This document shows positions 46,346-56,510 of a stretch of 64,000 nt of DNA, piece after piece. Every line of letters begins with the position of its first letter. Within the stretch, counting starts at the first letter, position 1. Position numbers and translations under genes: made by a program. Source of the DNA: Delia radicum. Its lineage: Eukaryota > Arthropoda > Insecta > Diptera > Anthomyiidae. Where the stretch lies: contig CM037855.1 in NCBI GenBank assembly GCA_021234595.1, forward strand, positions 22,631,597 to 22,695,596, read 5' to 3'. The notes beneath the pieces were generated by a model. That model searched no databases. It was not told the DNA's origin and was given only the letters and a program-made list of their open reading frames with translations.

Positions 46346-47445
46346 TATTACACACGAGAGCATTACCTTGGACGAGTTTTAATGAAATTTGTTTACTAAA
46401 CTAATGAAGTTTTTTCACAGTGTGAATGAAAATTGTCTTAAACTTAATGAAAAAGCTTCATCATTTTATGAAACTATTTTTATTGAAACGTTTTCATATT
46501 TCGTCTGAAATTTTTAATAAATAAAATGCAATTTTTCAAAAAAATTTTATGAAAGACTGCTTATTAGAGTGGGGGCGATTAGTATGGAAGGAAAAAAATC
46601 TTAATGGGGCGCTTCGCGTTTCTGATTCTTGGGATTGTACTGAGCAAAAAAGTCCACTAGACCATACGTCTACGGTGAAAACATAAGTATAAATATATAT
46701 GCTAACTAAATGAGAATTACATGCCGGTTTTAATTCAAAGTTATAAAATTCAAGCTATAATTAAACATTTGGTACACTTTATCGAATTGTTTTTTTTTTT
46801 GCTTTTTGAGAAGGTATACAATATTGATCACTTTGTAATCAAATAAGTTATTAATTAAATGAAAAAATAATTCAAATAAAGAGCTAACAATTTATAATTG
46901 TATCAGCAATTTTCGTTGTTGGCGGAATTTCAGCCTTTCAACATATTGAATCTTTGGTTTCGTAATTGAAATGGGGTTTTATTTTTTTCTGTGTAGATGT
47001 AATGCAAAAATTCATTACTATCATGCAGATAATTCTCAAAGAGTACTGATTCATATTTTAGTTCTTTATTAAAATTTGTCATATAAGTTGACCAACCGAA
47101 TCTCAAAATTTTGCTGGGCTACATTAAAGACCAATAGAAATATATAAAAGTAAATTTTAAGTATAGACACTCCACAAATTGTTAACCTGTAAATAAAAGA
47201 GCGCAATGAATTCCCATAAAAAAGATTTTATTTGGATCATATGTAGAAATGTTGGAAGTATGTAACACATATTACCATGTAACATTCTTTTTTAGAATAT
47301 GAGCATAGTGTATTACGGTCAACACATACCATTTCAATTAACATTTCCCAATTTAGGGTGAAAACCGCATAGAGAACTGAGTAAAGTCCATTCTTCTTGA
47401 TCATCGTTACAAATCTTAAAAGTAATTTAATTCGTAAAATGGGGT
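46346..47445. other. Non-coding with MITE fragments
   Basis: TTAATGAA-type words near 46380-46500 resemble the 41-42 kb foldback. GGGGGCGATTAGTATGGAAG near 46571 resembles the end of the 57.6-kb foldback. Neither can be bounded. Confidence 0.35.
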
Positions 47446-47451
47446 TATTAA

Positions 47452-47578
47452 CCCATTAATGCCCAGACGTTTTTTTTAAATTTTGAGACAAAATTTTGTA
47501 CACTCTCACTTTTTTTCAGAGCATGCTAAATTGTAACAACTCTGCTGGCAACTTAAGTTGCCAATGGGCATTAATGGG
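47452..47578. mobile_element. PiggyBac-type MITE, 127 bp
   Basis: Bounded by TTAA at 47448-47451 and 47579-47582. The ends are perfect inverted repeats, CCCATTAATGCCCA / TGGGCATTAATGGG. TTAA targets and CCC starts are the hallmark of piggyBac. Non-coding, so it needs a transposase from elsewhere. Confidence 0.88.
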
Positions 47579-47582
47579 TTAA

Positions 47583-48090
47583 AATGAAAAAACTAGCGAA
47601 TTTTTGAATCAACAATATTTTGCCAAGGAATTGGTTTTTACAACATGAACTTTTATCCTGAAAGGTCACTAATAGTCAGAGCAACCAGAAATATGCTCCA
47701 ATAATTTTTATTTTATGCCCTCAAAAAATGCCTTAACCGAAAATATGCACTTTTAAAATTTAAAAAATATGCTCGAAAACACAGTTTTCTTTAAAATTTT
47801 GTATTTTAAAACTAATGTTTTAGTAACACTGAGAGAATTATCTACGTAATATTAAGAATTTTTGCATAAAATCAATGAAATTGCACTGGAATTCGTCCAC
47901 TAAAAACTTTTTATTTCGTTAATAATGTAAGCTTTCATAAAATTGTATTAAAAATATCATGTTAAAAAGTTTCATTATCTTTATTAAGAAGTTTCATTAG
48001 TACAACAGCTTTCCATTGATTTTATGAACATGTTTGCTTATTTTGGTGAACAAAAGTTTCATTGATGTATTTATTAAAAATATGACTTTG
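47583..48090. other. Non-coding stretch, TTCATT-rich
   Basis: Several TTTCATTA/TAATGAA words (47870-48060) recall the 41-42 kb foldback family. No clear ends. Confidence 0.35.
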
Positions 48091-48092
48091 TT

Positions 48093-49040
48093 CCACAGAA
48101 AAAAGTATTGTTAAAAAAATTATCGATTAAACTTTGTTTGATTTCAAACTTAATTTTAATTAAAAGTTTAATTAAAAGTGAACTTGGTACACACAAAATT
48201 TCCATTTAATAATCCATAATAACAAGAACAAAAAAATTTCATAATTTAAGAAATCACCAAAATTTAACAAAATTGTCAATATTTAAAAAATTTATATAAT
48301 ATAAAAATTTGCTATAATTTAAAAAAAATCTCTAAAATAAAAAAATGCTAAAAATTAAAAAAAAAAACCAAAATTTAAATAAATCACAAAAATTAAAAAA
48401 ATTGCCGAAATATTTTTGTTTTTCAATTTTAGCGTTTTTTTTTTTATTATTAATTTTGACAATTTTTTTGAATTTGTATTTTTTTTTTTTGAAATTTTAG
48501 CAATTTTGAGTTTTTTTTTTTTTTATTTTGGCGATTTTTTTTTTCAAATTTGGAGATATATTAAAATTTTGGCGATTTTTCTTTAATATTTTGGGTTCTT
48601 TTTTTTAATATTATCGATTTTTGCAAATTAAAAAAAATTTCCTATTTGTAGCGATTTTATTTTCAATTTGGTGCGTTTTTATTTTTTAATTTTGACGTTT
48701 TTTTTAATTTTAGCGATTGTTTTTAATTGTAGCGATTTCCCCCAAATTTTCAGCAATATTTTCAAATTTTTATTAAAGTTTTAATAGTATCTACTAAAAA
48801 TTTGTTTAAAATTAAAAAACAACATTCAATTATACAATATTTGTAATAAATATGTTTTATAAATAAAGTTTTAATAGTATCTACTAAAGATTGGTTTAAA
48901 TTTTAAATAAATATGATTAAAACCTTAATTGACAATAAAATCAATTAAATAGTTTCATATCATTTTAATTGATACAACTACCAAATTCAATTAAACTTTT
49001 AACTGAATCAACCAATATTTTAATTAAAAACTCATTTATT
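48093..49040. repeat. AT-rich TTTAATTGA element copy
   Basis: Left end CCACAGAAAAAAGTATTG, then ACTTTGTTTGATTTCAAACT and TTAAAAGTTTAATTAAAAGT. An A-rich half (48230-48400) and a T-rich half (48415-48770) follow. The right arm (AGTTTTAATAGTATCTACTA) occurs twice (48775 and 48866), then ATTTTAATTGATACAAC. Confidence 0.65.
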
Positions 49041-49129
49041 TTTTTCAAATCGATGCCAAAATCCGTTAATCGTTCTGAAACGGAAAAATATTTTATCCAT
49101 TATTCAATACGATGCACAGGAAAAATCAT

Positions 49130-49370
49130 TATCCCGGGTAAAACTAGTTATATCTAGTCATATATATACTATGATTAAGTCATATCTGACTTTGAATGTA
49201 GTAACATTACGGCTTATAACAAATATATCTGTTCATTTTTATTGAGAGAATTTTTTATATGATTCTAGCTATAACTATATGTCTCCGAATCTTAGTCCAT
49301 ATACAACTACATAAGCCATATAAAAATAATCGAAATATATCTAGTCATCGATATGATTATGTCTGCGTCT
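49130..49370. repeat. ATATATCTAGTCATATA-type repeat
   Basis: CCCGGGTAAAACTAGTTATA, then many ATAT/CTAG/TCATAT words. Probably a decayed dispersed repeat. Non-coding. Confidence 0.4.
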
Positions 49371-49469
49371 TTTTTTATTGACTTTTTTAATTTTGGCTAA
49401 AAAAATCGCTACAATGAGTTTACCCCATTGAGTTTATCCCATTGAAGCGCTAACAACTTAAAAACATAG

Positions 49470-49531
49470 AACAGCCCACTGAACAGTACCTGAAGACGGC
49501 GTGTCTACATTAGCACTGTCAGTGGGCTGTT
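49470..49531. repeat. Small inverted repeat ACAGCCCACTGA
   Basis: AACAGCCCACTGAACAGT at the left and ACTGTCAGTGGGCTGTT at the right enclose about 27 nt. GC-richer than its surroundings. It could be a tiny MITE or a hairpin of unknown use. Confidence 0.65.
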
Positions 49532-49554
49532 TACACTATGCGCGTAAACACAGT

Positions 49555-49755
49555 TAAAGTTTTAATAGTACCTACTAAACATTTGTTTGCAATTAACAAC
49601 AATATTCAGTTAAATTTTTAATAGATGTTAATTGAAACTAAGTCTATTAAATAGTTACAAATTATTCCTTAATAGGACCGAATTCAATTAAACTTTTAAT
49701 TGAATTAACAACTATTTTAATTTAAACTTGATTTTAGTTTTTTCTTTAAAAAAAA
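49555..49755. repeat. AT-rich TTTAATTGA element, right-arm fragment
   Basis: AGTTTTAATAGTACCTACTA, TTCCTTAATAGGACCGAATT, AATTAAACTTTTAATTGAAT and TTGATTTTAGTTTTTTC in the family order. Confidence 0.7.
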
Positions 49756-49797
49756 AAACAGATTTAAAAAATTCAAAATGGTATTTTCAATATGGCG

Positions 49798-50819
49798 CCC
49801 GGTTTAAAATCAACATATATGTATGAATGAACTCATTCATGTTGTTCAAATGAAGCCATTCGAATTCATAAATGTCCACATACCTCGATATGTTATTCAT
49901 ATATGCTCAATATATGCGATCATGTATGTAAATATTTCCACAAATTTCATTAATGTACACATATGGCCATGTATGAAAATGTATTTATGGAAATGTATGA
50001 TCACACATGTAAATATTACCTCAATTTTCATTAATGCACACACACATGAACATGTATGGTATAACACAGTATAAACTATAAATTACACAGGCCGACAAGG
50101 TTTCCTTACCAAGAATCAGACTATATTTTCCCGAAGGTTTTAGACATGATGAACCTGGTTTCAGACATCCTTTGAGATCCTGTAACTTCCAGAAAAAGAT
50201 CGCTACGGTATCTAAAAGTGCTACTTCTCCCCTACAAAATCCAATTTGAATTTTTAAAAAATCTTTATTTACCACTGAGAAGTCGTATGTGGCGCCCCGA
50301 GTACAAAGTTTTCGATTTTTGAAAATTTTTCTTAAACTGCATACAAAAAAAAAAAAAAAAAAAAAAAATGCCACTCGCTCTCACTCTCATAAAAGTTCTA
50401 AAATTTCATCCAACCGAATTGATTCGGTTGCTGCAACCTCGTAAATTTTAAATTTGATTGTCACAATTCCCAATTCGGTTAAAATAACCGAATTCAGTTG
50501 TGACAACCCAATGTACGACGTTGCAGCAAACCGAATCAGTTTCTGATTTATGGTTGCTAAGCTTGAATCTTAAATCAAAAATTTACAATGGCCTATATAA
50601 AATGGCGGCCATTTATTTTAAAATTTAAATATATTGAACCTTAATCTGTTGTTTATGATTTATATGGGATCCCTGAATACCAATCTGAAATCAAAACTTA
50701 ACAATTCAATATTTATGAATCATTTATGAACACATATGAATCATGTATTAATGCATGTGGACATGTATGAAGCATATGTGCTTATGTATGGAGCCATATA
50801 TGTCGATTTTTAACAGGGT
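49798..50819. mobile_element. ATACATG-rich MITE, copy 1, with internal insertion(s)
   Basis: Left end CCCGGTTTAAAATCAACATA; opposite strand of the right end CCCTGTTAAAAATCGACATA. Both arms are packed with ATACATG/CATGTAT and CATATG words (49810-50060 and 50710-50815), as in the 57.4-58.5 kb copy. The middle (about 50085-50700) is different sequence with an A-run at 50346-50369 and the CCGAATTCGGTTG repeat. Confidence 0.65.
50400..50550. repeat. CCGAATTCGGTTG palindromic family, copy 2
   Basis: TTCATCCAACCGAATTGATT, CGGTTGCTGCAACCTCGTAA, CCCAATTCGGTT and ACCGAATTCAGTTGTGACAA in a row. Aligns in reverse with 43570-43700. Confidence 0.6.
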
Positions 50820-51310
50820 ATGTTGTTGTTCTCTAAAATCAAAATAAAAGGTTTTCAAATTCAACTGGCGCATATAGTTTTTTCAACATTAGCTGGTTCG
50901 ATTTTAAATTATCAATGGAGTCCACTAAAATGAGATATGAAGTCAGATTTAAAATATATTAAATGACGGAACCAAAATGGAGGGTATTGTATTTAAAAAA
51001 ATCGTTTGATTTTTAATTATTGTAGTTAAACATGTTTTGAGGCCTTAAAATTTGAATACAGATTTAGAAATTCCTAAACTCTTGGCTCCAATATGGTTAG
51101 CATATAAAGCAAATCGAAAAAGGGGTCGCTTTAAATAATTAGGGGATCCGGCTTTAAGAATATAAAATATCGTATCTAATGCGATGTGGATATAAATTTT
51201 GGTTAATGTGCACATATGTGCTCCGCCATTTTGAGTAAGGCAAAAACACTATTTTTGAATAAATTAAATTTTTTTTTAAAAAAAAAAAGCATTTAAATTG
51301 TGAAGCAATG
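50820..51310. other. Non-coding stretch, nothing recognised
   Basis: No supported feature. Confidence 0.4.
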
Positions 51311-51319
51311 AATGCGACT

Positions 51320-51425
51320 ACAAAAGTACGAAATTTTAATCAAAACTACAAAACTTTCGTACAATGAACAAATTTTCGTTTATTGTGCGAAAGTTTATGG
51401 TTTTTGATATTTTTGAGTGCATAAA
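51320..51425. repeat. Foldback repeat with central AACTTTCGTA motif, copy 2
   Basis: ACAAAACTTTCGTACAATGAA faces CGTTTATTGTGCGAAAGTTT around AAATTTT, as in the 5.0-kb copy. Confidence 0.6.
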
Positions 51426-51429
51426 GCAT

Positions 51430-52110
51430 GGGTTATTATCAGACTTTAAATCTTTTAAATAAATGTCAATTATAATTGATTTAGAATATAATTTTTTTTA
51501 CCCACCCAATGCTCATATTAAGTAGTTCTATCTACAGCACTTTTTCTTAATTTAAAATTTGGCAAAAGAAAAAAACCAAATTGATTGTGTTCAAATTGTC
51601 TAAGCCTTTTGACCTGTTTTGTTTTTGTCATTTGTATCTGTTAGTATATAATATTGTATAAATGTAACAGCTGGACTATGTTCTGGTAATGTTTGTTAAA
51701 AGTAGTAGCATGTCCTTTATTACAAACCTATTTACTTCATCTAGTTTTTTTTTTTTTTTTTTTTTTTGGTAAAGCTTTAATGTCATTTTGACATTTCTAG
51801 AATTTTTTTTCAAAACATAGACTGAATTAGTTTCTTGCATACATAAATAAGTCTGTTTTCTTGTATCATAGTGTGTGTGTGTGTTTTGGGCTATTTCTAT
51901 TTAGAATCATCATTAAATATAACCCAACCACAAAATAGGGATAACAAGAGAAATCATTTAGTTGCTATTTAAAATGTTGATCTTTAGACCTAGGGACTAA
52001 AGTAAAAGGACAACAGAAATAATTTTATCATCATCATCATCTTCTGCTGCTGTATAATCATCATCAACAAACATTTTGAATTGTCTTTTGAAAATTTAAA
52101 ACTCATACAT
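51430..52110. other. Non-coding stretch with simple repeats
   Basis: A T-tract near 51745-51767, a short GT repeat near 51870-51885 and ATC/CTG triplets near 52030-52060. No gene. Confidence 0.45.
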
Positions 52111-52228
52111 TAAATACAGGGTGGGCCAACTTCGACTGACTGATTTGAAATGCTTATAACTTTTTTATTTTTACGGGTTTTTTTTGTTTGCTAAATGAAA
52201 GTATAATTTATAACATTTTTTTTAGCTA

Positions 52229-52464
52229 CACACAGAGAAATAAGGTGCCAATGGTAACAACTTATAAATTTAGTTAGTACAACGATATTTATATAAGCTT
52301 TCTGAATATTTTGGGTGTTGCAACTAAAATTCAGTTGGCATTAACCGAACTTTGTTATGAAAACTAATATAAAGTTGTGCCAACCGACTGAAATTCGTGA
52401 TAACCGAATTTGTGTCGTAGTAACCGAATTTCAGTTGGCACATGGCAAAATTTCTCTCTGTGTG
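52229..52464. mobile_element. MITE nested in the mariner, 236 bp
   Basis: TA on both sides (52227-52228, 52465-52466). Ends CACACAGAGAAATAAGGTGC and, opposite strand, CACACAGAGAGAAATTTTGC. The interior has repeated AACCGAA and TTCAGTTGGCA words. It interrupts the untranslated part of the mariner, so it inserted later. Confidence 0.85.
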
Positions 52465-52499
52465 TAAGCATAAAAAATTACATCCATTAAATGGTGTCC

Positions 52500-53500
52500 A
52501 TTTTTATGTTGATATTTAATGGATCTTCTTTTTTATACGTTCTGCAAAGCGTTGTACAACGTTTCTGGTTTCTACAGTTTCTATGCGAATATTCTGTTTA
52601 AGTTCCTTAGTTGCTGAATGTTTTGTGGTTTGTTGACGTAAACCCGTCCCTTCAAGAAAACACACAGAAAAAAAAAAAAAAATCATGGGCCCTCAAAACC
52701 CCTCCCAAAATTAGCATTTTTTTAAATTATTCGATCATCAAAATGTTTCTCGCAGAATCGCCATTGTGTCTCTCGCGGTACGTGCTGTAGGTCCATTTTG
52801 CTGGAACCATAAGTCGGGATTATTGAGAACTACCGGACGTAAGAAATTTTCCAACATGGTCCGATATACCGCCCTGGAGACGGTTTCTAGTTCCCCAGCT
52901 TCATTTTCGAAAAATATGGACCGATAACTCTAACAGCCATAATTCCACAACAAACCGTGCATCTGGGAGTGTGTAATTGTCGCTGATGTACTGCTCCAGG
53001 ATTTTGGGTACGCCAAAGTCGGCAGTTCTGTTTATTAACATATCGATTTAAAGGAAAATGTGCTTCATCGCTCATAATGAGGTTATTCAAAAAGTTGTAA
53101 TTTTCTTTCGCAAGCAAAATTAATCGATTGGCATATTGTAGCCGGTGTGCTGCATCCCTAAGCAATAATTCTTGAGACAATTCAATTTTATGTGGAAACA
53201 TCTCCAGATCAACTTTTAGAATGCTCCGCAGCGATGTTCTGGAGATTCCCAATTGAGTAGCACGTCGACGAGTAGACTCAGATGGATCTGTATGCACACT
53301 TTCGCGTACATAATCCACAACTTCTCCAGTTCGAACAGATCGAGCAACAGTTCTTCGTGGTTCATTACCTACTGAATCCTGGTTACCAAACGGGTTAGCT
53401 TCTTATCATGTTTACACTGGGAGCTGTTGCAGTTTTAAAATGTTGACGGTATTTCTTAGGGTTGTAAACATAAGAAAATATTTTTACACGTTCGTGCATT
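52500..53500 (-). pseudogene. Mariner transposase pseudogene
   Basis: The open part 52887-53318 includes the helix-turn-helix region (RRRATQLGISRTSLRSILK) and the first catalytic motif IMSDEAHFPLNRYVNKQNCR. Reading on, at least one frameshift is needed near 52885-52910. The second catalytic motif, normally DLWFQQDG, reads DLWFQQNG, with Asn at 52795-52797 replacing the catalytic Asp. Further on, GRVYVNKPQNIQQLRNL and a PETLYNALQNV-like stretch mark the C-terminus, with stops. Upstream, an N-terminus beginning MHERVKIFSYVY (about 53500) is separated by frameshifts. The enzyme cannot be active. Confidence 0.9.
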
Positions 53501-53634
53501 GTGTATGATGACATTATAAAATTTTATTAATTATTTATTACCTGCAAAAATAAATAAATAAAATTAAAAATTGTAAAAATAAAAAAAAGTGATAATCATT
53601 TAAAATCAGTCAGTCGAAGTTGGCCCACCCTGTA

Positions 53635-54040
53635 GATGCTACTAATTTGATAGTCATATAAGAGCAAAAACTATACTATACACAGAGAAAAATTAATCAA
53701 AGTAAAACATTATAAGTTTAATTAAAATTTAATTTCCATGACTATGTTAGAAAACTAATTTTGAAAAAAGATGTTTTTAGAAGTTAGATGATTTTTTAAA
53801 ATTAAATGTTTGTATTTGAAAATTTATTTTTTACAAATTATTTTTCTTTTTTCTCTCAGTGCACTTACACTAAATCATACTTATACGTATAAACTTTTAC
53901 AAATAAAATCTATTTTCTATTTTAATGGTATTTTAATAGTGTGTGTATCAAACTCATGCATACAATCATACACACGCAACATATCCCTACTGTGTATTAG
54001 GTAGGAGCATTTACAAAAAATGTTTATTTATTTCAAATTG
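53635..54040. other. Non-coding stretch, nothing recognised
   Basis: CACAGAGAAAAATTAATC near 53680 resembles the end of a MITE, without a partner. Otherwise featureless. Confidence 0.35.
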
Positions 54041-54041
54041 T

Positions 54042-54105
54042 TACTATAAAATAAGTAAGATAAAATTAAAATACATTAAATTTTAATAGAAAATAACAAA
54101 ATATA
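54042..54105. repeat. 64-bp direct repeat flanking the Jockey LINE, left copy
   Basis: TACTATAAAATAAGTAAGAT, then ACATTAAATTTTAATAGAAA, ending CAAAATATA. It matches 55291-55354 with two mismatches and directly abuts the LINE A-tail. Best read as a very long target-site duplication. Confidence 0.85.
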
Positions 54106-55290
54106 TTTTTTTTTTTTTTTATTTACAATATATTTTAACAACATTTAGTAAATTTGATAATATAAAAGGATCATAACATACGTTATTAAACTTCAGCAAG
54201 TTTAATAAACTAATCTTAGAAATTTAATTTTATATTTTTACTATATATTTACAAGGTTGTATGATACATTATGTACATTATATACATTAAATATAAAATT
54301 TACAATACTATTGCCTATACGGCAGGTCTAATACATGTAATCTTTGCAGTCTTCTTACTTCTTCCGTTTCGTCTAATAAAGAAATAGCTAAAGGATTACA
54401 ATGATCACTTAGTCGATCTATGTATCGAGAACTAAACCTATTTATTTCATCTTTAACCCAAGGTACTTTAAGATCTTCATGAATTCTTTTATTAGTTACA
54501 AACCATGGAGCATCAGCTATACGTCCAAGGGTTTTAGATTGATAACGTTGCAATATTTCTACGTTGGAGTTACTCGAAGTTCCCCATAGCTGAATGCCAT
54601 ATGTCCAAACTGGCTTATATAATCTTACTTTGTTTGAAAGACTTAGATCCGAGTTTGGTCTTAATAACCAATACATTTTCTTTGTTTTTATATTAAGATG
54701 TTGCTTTTTTGCTTGTATATGTTTTTGCCACGTGAGTCTTCTATCCAGATGCATTCCTAAATATTTCACACTGTTCGTTTTCGGAATTTCAGTACCGTTG
54801 ATATATAGTGAAGGGCATTCTTCTCTTCTAAGTGTAAAAGTTACATGATTTGATTTTTCTGTGTTGATACAAATCTTCCATTTTCTAACCCAGTCTTGAA
54901 TTAGATTTAATTCGATTTGAACTAAGAAGGACGCTTCAACTGGTGATTCTTTTGATGACATTATAGCAGTGTCATCAGCATAGGTTGCTACAGTAACATC
55001 ATCCGTTAATGGCATATCTGAAGTGTAAATTGAATACAACACTGGACCAAGGACACTGCCTTGTGGTACACCAGCATTAATTTGGCCTACATTGGAATTT
55101 TCGCCGCCGACTTTTACATAAAAGGTTCGTTCTTTTAGGTAAGACTTAAAAAACAAATAGAATGGAGTTGGTAAAATAATTTTAAGCTTATACAAAAGCC
55201 CTTCATGCCATACCCTGTCAAAAGCCTCTTTCACATCTAAAAACACTGCGGAGCAGTACATTTTTCTTTCAAATGTGTCAGTAATAATAC
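54106..55290 (-). mobile_element. 5'-truncated Jockey-clade LINE, 1185 bp
   Basis: Oriented on the minus strand. It starts inside the reverse transcriptase at 55290, has an open reading frame to 54308, a roughly 190-bp 3' UTR and a 15-nt A-tail (T-run 54106-54120). Flanked by the 64-bp direct repeat. The open frame and intact tail suggest a fairly recent insertion. Confidence 0.92.
54308..55290 (-). CDS. Reverse transcriptase fragment, Jockey-clade non-LTR element
   Basis: The frame is open from the element's truncated end to the natural stop at 54308. Motifs in order: FLDVKEAFDRVWHEG (palm motif A, catalytic Asp), AGVPQGSVLGPVLYSIYTSD (motif B), ATYADDTAIM (motif C, YADD), then SVKYLGMHLDRRLTWQKHI and the Trp-rich thumb/C-terminal region (WTYGIQLWGTSS), ending LHVLDLPYRQ. 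The endonuclease, the N-terminal part of the reverse transcriptase and ORF1 are missing. There is no RNase H domain, as expected for Jockey. There is no start codon of its own; the upstream coding IITDTFERKMYCSA continues to the truncation point. Not expected to make a working protein. Confidence 0.93.
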
Positions 55291-55354
55291 TACTATAAAA
55301 TAAGTATGATACAATTAAAATACATTAAATTTTAATAGAAAATAACAAAATATA
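55291..55354. repeat. 64-bp direct repeat flanking the Jockey LINE, right copy
   Basis: Partner of 54042-54105. The mismatches are AAGTATGATACAATT here against AAGTAAGATAAAATT at the left. Confidence 0.85.
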
Positions 55355-55439
55355 AGCAAAATAAAAGTGAGTGTTTTTAAGCAACAATTTTGTTATCAGC
55401 ATGTTGCAAGTATTTTTTAGTGTAAAAAATGCTTTCATT

Positions 55440-55487
55440 GCTTGCCCGAGTATGGTATTTTGTTGCTGAGAGGCGAGGGAAGTGCAG
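55440..55487. repeat. GCCCGAGT-TGGTATTTTGTTG repeat, copy 1
   Basis: TGCCCGAGTATGGTATTTTG, then TTGCTGAGAGGCG and AAGTGCAG, just before the assembly gap. The same phrase occurs at 56384-56427, so the gap may hide a repeat of about 900 bp. Confidence 0.6.
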
Positions 55488-55587
55488 NNNNNNNNNNNNN
55501 NNNNNNNNNNNNNNNNNNNNNNNNNNNNNNNNNNNNNNNNNNNNNNNNNNNNNNNNNNNNNNNNNNNNNNNNNNNNNNNNNNNNNNN
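55488..55587. other. Assembly gap, 100 N
   Basis: Exactly 100 undetermined bases. Frames crossing it on both strands are artefacts. Confidence 0.98.
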
Positions 55588-55706
55588 ATGCCACTATTGG
55601 AATCGTAGCTTTAAAACGTTCATAACGGCATTGGTGTGGCCGTGGCAGGCAACTGGCATTGTAATGAAAAGGTAGTGCTTGCCAACCATGAAAAAAGTAA
55701 GAACAT

Positions 55707-56103
55707 ACTCAGGGAACTTCTGCTGTAAATATTTGTCGTTGTTTCAGTTGTAATACAGTATCTTTATTTTTAAGTGAAAAAAACAGTCATTTGTAGAAGA
55801 AATTAATGTTTGACTACAATTTTAGCTCATTTGAAAAAACAAACCACATTAAATTACAGTATTATGATTTTACATTCATTTTACATATACAGTATTTTTT
55901 TTTTATTTAAATTAATGTTTGTTTATATTTTACTGCACTGAATGAACCACTCATTAATAACACAATTGTAGTTAATTTTTTTAACAGTAAAAAAACAAAT
56001 GACTCTGTTAGTTGAATTTACTAAAATGTAAGTCGTTATTTTTTCAAGTGAAATTTGATTTGTTTTTAGCTACATTGGCAGTGGTCTTTACCTTTCTTAA
56101 GTG
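55707..56103. mobile_element. MITE with CACTYAG-type ends, copy 2
   Basis: Reverse orientation relative to 29832-30213, sharing AGGGAACTTCTGCTGTAAAT, ATACAGTATCTTTATTTTTA, ACAAATGACT-TGTTAGTT, and GTCTTTACC at the far end. Non-coding. Confidence 0.75.
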
Positions 56104-56510
56104 CAGAAAATAAATTAAAATAAACCTAACATGAATCCACAAAATAACTTTTTTGCTAAACTTTCAATAAAAAATAGTTTTTAATTTTAACGAAATATTA
56201 AAAATCCAAAAATAGATCTGGTGATTTTTTAATAATAGCAAATAAACATGTTTTGCTGACATATTAAACGTTTGTCAAAAAATCGTCATTTTGGAAGCAA
56301 AAATCGTCAAATCGTCATTTAGTAATTTTGGTACTAAAAATCGTCAAAATGACGATAAATCGTCAAACCTGGCAACAGTTGTGCCCGAGTTCGGTATTTT
56401 GTTGCTGAGAGGCGTGGAAAGTGCAGTCTCTCTATTCGTATATACATACTCTTCTGCCCCTTCTGCATTGTTTCTCTGAGGTGTTTCAATGACGCGAACT
56501 GAAAATGTAC
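56104..56510. repeat. AAATCGTCA-rich DNA and GCCCGAGT repeat, copy 2
   Basis: Several AAATCGTCA words (56280-56370), including the hairpin AAATCGTCAAAATGACGATA, then CCTGGCAACAGTTG and TGCCCGAGTTCGGTATTTTG. The 62-codon frame over it is not assigned. Confidence 0.45.

Larger units (their letters stand above)
52117..53632 (-). mobile_element. Nearly complete mariner element, inactive, 1516 bp
   Basis: TA flanks (52115-52116, 53633-53634). The ends are inverted and identical for about 30 bp (CAGGGTGGGCCAACTTCGAC, then TGACTGATTT). Without the nested MITE and its TA duplication (238 bp) the length is about 1.28 kb, normal for a mariner. The transposase remnant lies on the minus strand. Confidence 0.93.

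Noticed and set aside
51868..51888. GT microsatellite as a special feature
   Set aside because: Short and ordinary for such DNA.
55325..55675. Frames on both strands crossing the second gap
   Set aside because: Artefacts of N-filled sequence.
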